A stretch of DNA of 37,891 nucleotides, from assembly GCA_009695465.1 (NCBI GenBank), contig SIAW01000016.1, positions 1 through 37,891 on the forward strand, written 5' to 3'. Position numbers and translations under genes: made by a program. Below are positions 37,401-37,891 of this stretch, one piece after another (positions within the stretch are counted from its first letter, which is position 1; each line of letters begins with the position of its first letter). The notes beneath the pieces were generated by a model. That model was not told the DNA's origin, did not search any database, and saw only the letters and a list, made by a program, of their open reading frames with translations. Origin of the DNA: Pedosphaera sp. (GTDB lineage: Bacteria; Verrucomicrobiota; Verrucomicrobiia; Limisphaerales; UBA1100).

Positions 37401-37891
37401 GCCAACTGCTGCTGCGCGGCAGCGGACTGTCCCGTCGCGGGTCCGGTTTCACCTGCGGTCTTCTGCGTGGCACCAGCCATCGGAGCGGTCGTGGCACCCG
37501 GCGCAGCGGCTTGGGCTACGGCGACACCCGTGCCGGTCTTCGCCAATGTTGCACTGCCTTCAGCCTGCGCCTGTCCTTTTTCCAGAACCGCGCCTGTCGC
37601 TACGGTGGCCTGCGAAAGATTCGTGCCGCCTGCGGCTGCGCTGATGGAAGCCGACTGGGTGTTTGACGCCGCCACCGACTGCGTTACAGCAGTCGAACCC
37701 CCCGTCGCTGCGGCGACATCCACCGACTTGGCACCTGTGGCTTGCGGCGTGGCTGCTGTCGCACCGGTACTGCCAGTCTGTTGCTGGACACTTTGCTGCG
37801 TGGACGCGCGCGCCATCTGCACGCCGCCCTCGGCGACCGTCTGTGATTTTTCCATGACCGCACCGGCGGGCGCGTTGGCGGACGGAATGGT
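34496..37891 (-). CDS. Giant Ala/Gly/Gln/Thr-rich repeat protein with C-terminal alpha-alpha toroid domain (partial)
   Basis: The frame is open to the window edge: twelve codons continue upstream of the Met at 37855, so the N-terminus is missing. The C-terminal ~350 residues resemble prenyltransferase/squalene-hopene-cyclase-like alpha-alpha toroid domains, with QEKNGSWDGPGDHDVAATGM, a GGNYMYDHGIAAIAVAEAY stretch, and QNPKTGGWRYSPYGEKG. The visible ~760 residues before it are very rich in Ala, Gly, Thr, Ser and Gln and contain no Cys, Trp or His. They carry a degenerate repeat with the core [GS]V[KQ]M: GVQM at about 11, GVKM at 195 and 277, SVKM at 354, GVQM at 654, with similar KLE/IQLE elements between. 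Two 30-residue-scale sub-repeats are visible too. The function is unknown; it is probably a large surface or secreted protein. Confidence 0.7.
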   Translation of the reverse strand, partial: TIPSANAPAGAVMEKSQTVAEGGVQMARASTQQSVQQQTGSTGATAATPQATGAKSVDVAAATGGSTAVTQSVAASNTQSASISAAAGGTNLSQATVATGAVLEKGQAQAEGSATLAKTGTGVAVAQAAAPGATTAPMAGATQKTAGETGPATGQSAAAQQQLAGTKADAAATGLTATSGGSAVAQATVAQAETVSLDRAQTTGEAGVKMAAASSGLTVGQAAATSAAAGNAPAAAASAANAAAQMGAAGTASTAAKAQTANTAAQSGSIQTAQVNSTLPAAQQAGAPGVKMESAGATAAAGQQLAAVSNTVGIAQSATAAGQSAPVTGAAKANAAAVSGAALPATSAAAQGSAATQTTAAAQLPSVKMDGAALQASAGGDSAAVTLESGKSAVDGGQAAGKIGSQLTLGPAAGGAERAAPAASTVAANVAGLRLPNQLLATNAAPARLLPGSGAKLSAASAAQVSLPELAATASGDATKLESVGATPAEQGAAFGKATSAVSNLAVKGAPASATGGAAIAKTAAPETGVVAGVAGSGVRAQQVAALAPKSGTLASATGALANLPQPTTVSPSQKIQLEGVQPSIAPGDSFASVSAGQAVKPLAQSGRPGAQAGAPTAALLAMVDQRQIFGLAQSTAQPVQTTGSSVALSRFSQTDKAAPALDLPGVQMETAGGQSLVAAKGDRPERVSSTGAAPKAAQGATQLGQPLAQSGQQSTAVAPLPVQEIQLTKGNPEVELVFNARPMAKLSDANDVLKLPDLGLPTGPMLEAPLRGPDPLVLRHDPKKRVEIIERLGGNPETEKAVMRALDWFTRNQEKNGSWDGPGDHDVAATGMAMLAYMGWGAKHTEAGPYQQPLIKAVDWMVQHVEKKGDLRPSKGGNYMYDHGIAAIAVAEAYSLTKDPRLRPVVERIVDFTVRAQNPKTGGWRYSPYGEKGYNDRGDLSVTGWQIMALKSAQIGGVPVPAETFDRARGFMDLVGGGRNKGTYGYYTSNDPTPAMVAEGMFVQQLLGVPPTHARMDESARFLERELPSPRQVSYNYYFWYYGCLAMHQHQGPVWERWNARLRPILLKGQIDRSDRSDLDGSWDPAGQWGSNAGRCVVTAMAALSLEVYYRYLPLYTPAWAEAGTELEKK

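Noticed and set aside
1-37891. tRNA, rRNA, CRISPR arrays, insertion sequences, phage genes
   Set aside because: No cloverleaf-like sequence, regular spacer array, terminal inverted repeats with transposase or phage-type gene could be recognised by eye; dedicated search tools were not available.

Overview
The window is dense, GC-rich bacterial chromosome with about 33 protein genes, no intergenic gap over about 210 bases, and no tRNA, rRNA, CRISPR array or insertion sequence that I can see. It looks like a chromosome segment of Verrucomicrobiota or a close Planctomycetota/Verrucomicrobiota relative. The reasons are a Planctomycete-type cytochrome/DUF1549/DUF1553 protein with DUF1501 partners, several Gfo/Idh/MocA oxidoreductases (one with a Tat-like signal), a ThuA-like protein with a DUF1080 protein, and ordinary Gram-negative envelope genes (lpxD, murI, mraZ). 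The taxonomic call is inference; no marker RNA is present.

Layout. Bases 1-3550: the start of a secreted protein running off the left edge, mraZ preceded by a 10-bp-periodic repeat array that is probably its operator, then queA, a stand-alone RibD-type reductase, and convergent murI. Bases 3637-8220: a good promoter followed by gltA-sucC-sucD (TCA cycle), then a YggT-like membrane protein and YggU. Bases 8193-13799: tatD, a secreted MA-like peptidase, a sugar isomerase-like TIM barrel, a metallo-beta-lactamase-fold hydrolase and recN. Bases 13810-19929: a DUF1501 / Planctomycete-type cytochrome / DUF1501 group. Bases 19939-25000: a DUF2007-like small protein, a TIM-barrel isomerase, two Gfo/Idh/MocA oxidoreductases, and a tightly coupled sulfotransferase-like plus class IV aminotransferase pair. 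Bases 25022-28637: panD, lpxD, rplM-rpsI with a textbook terminator, and argC. Bases 28640-34437: a TPR lipoprotein fused to a thioredoxin-fold domain, then ThuA-like, Gfo/Idh/MocA and tandem-DUF1080 proteins that together suggest 3-keto-sugar chemistry. Bases 34496-37891: the C-terminal part of a very large Ala/Gly/Gln/Thr-rich repeat protein ending in an alpha-alpha toroid (prenyltransferase/squalene-cyclase-like) domain, running off the right edge.

Most of the window is housekeeping. The parts least explained by standard annotation are the giant repeat protein, the sulfotransferase-like/aminotransferase pair, the mraZ operator array, the lineage-type redox and sugar modules, and a 7-residue insertion in SucD. 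I found no clearly new multi-gene defence or mobile system.
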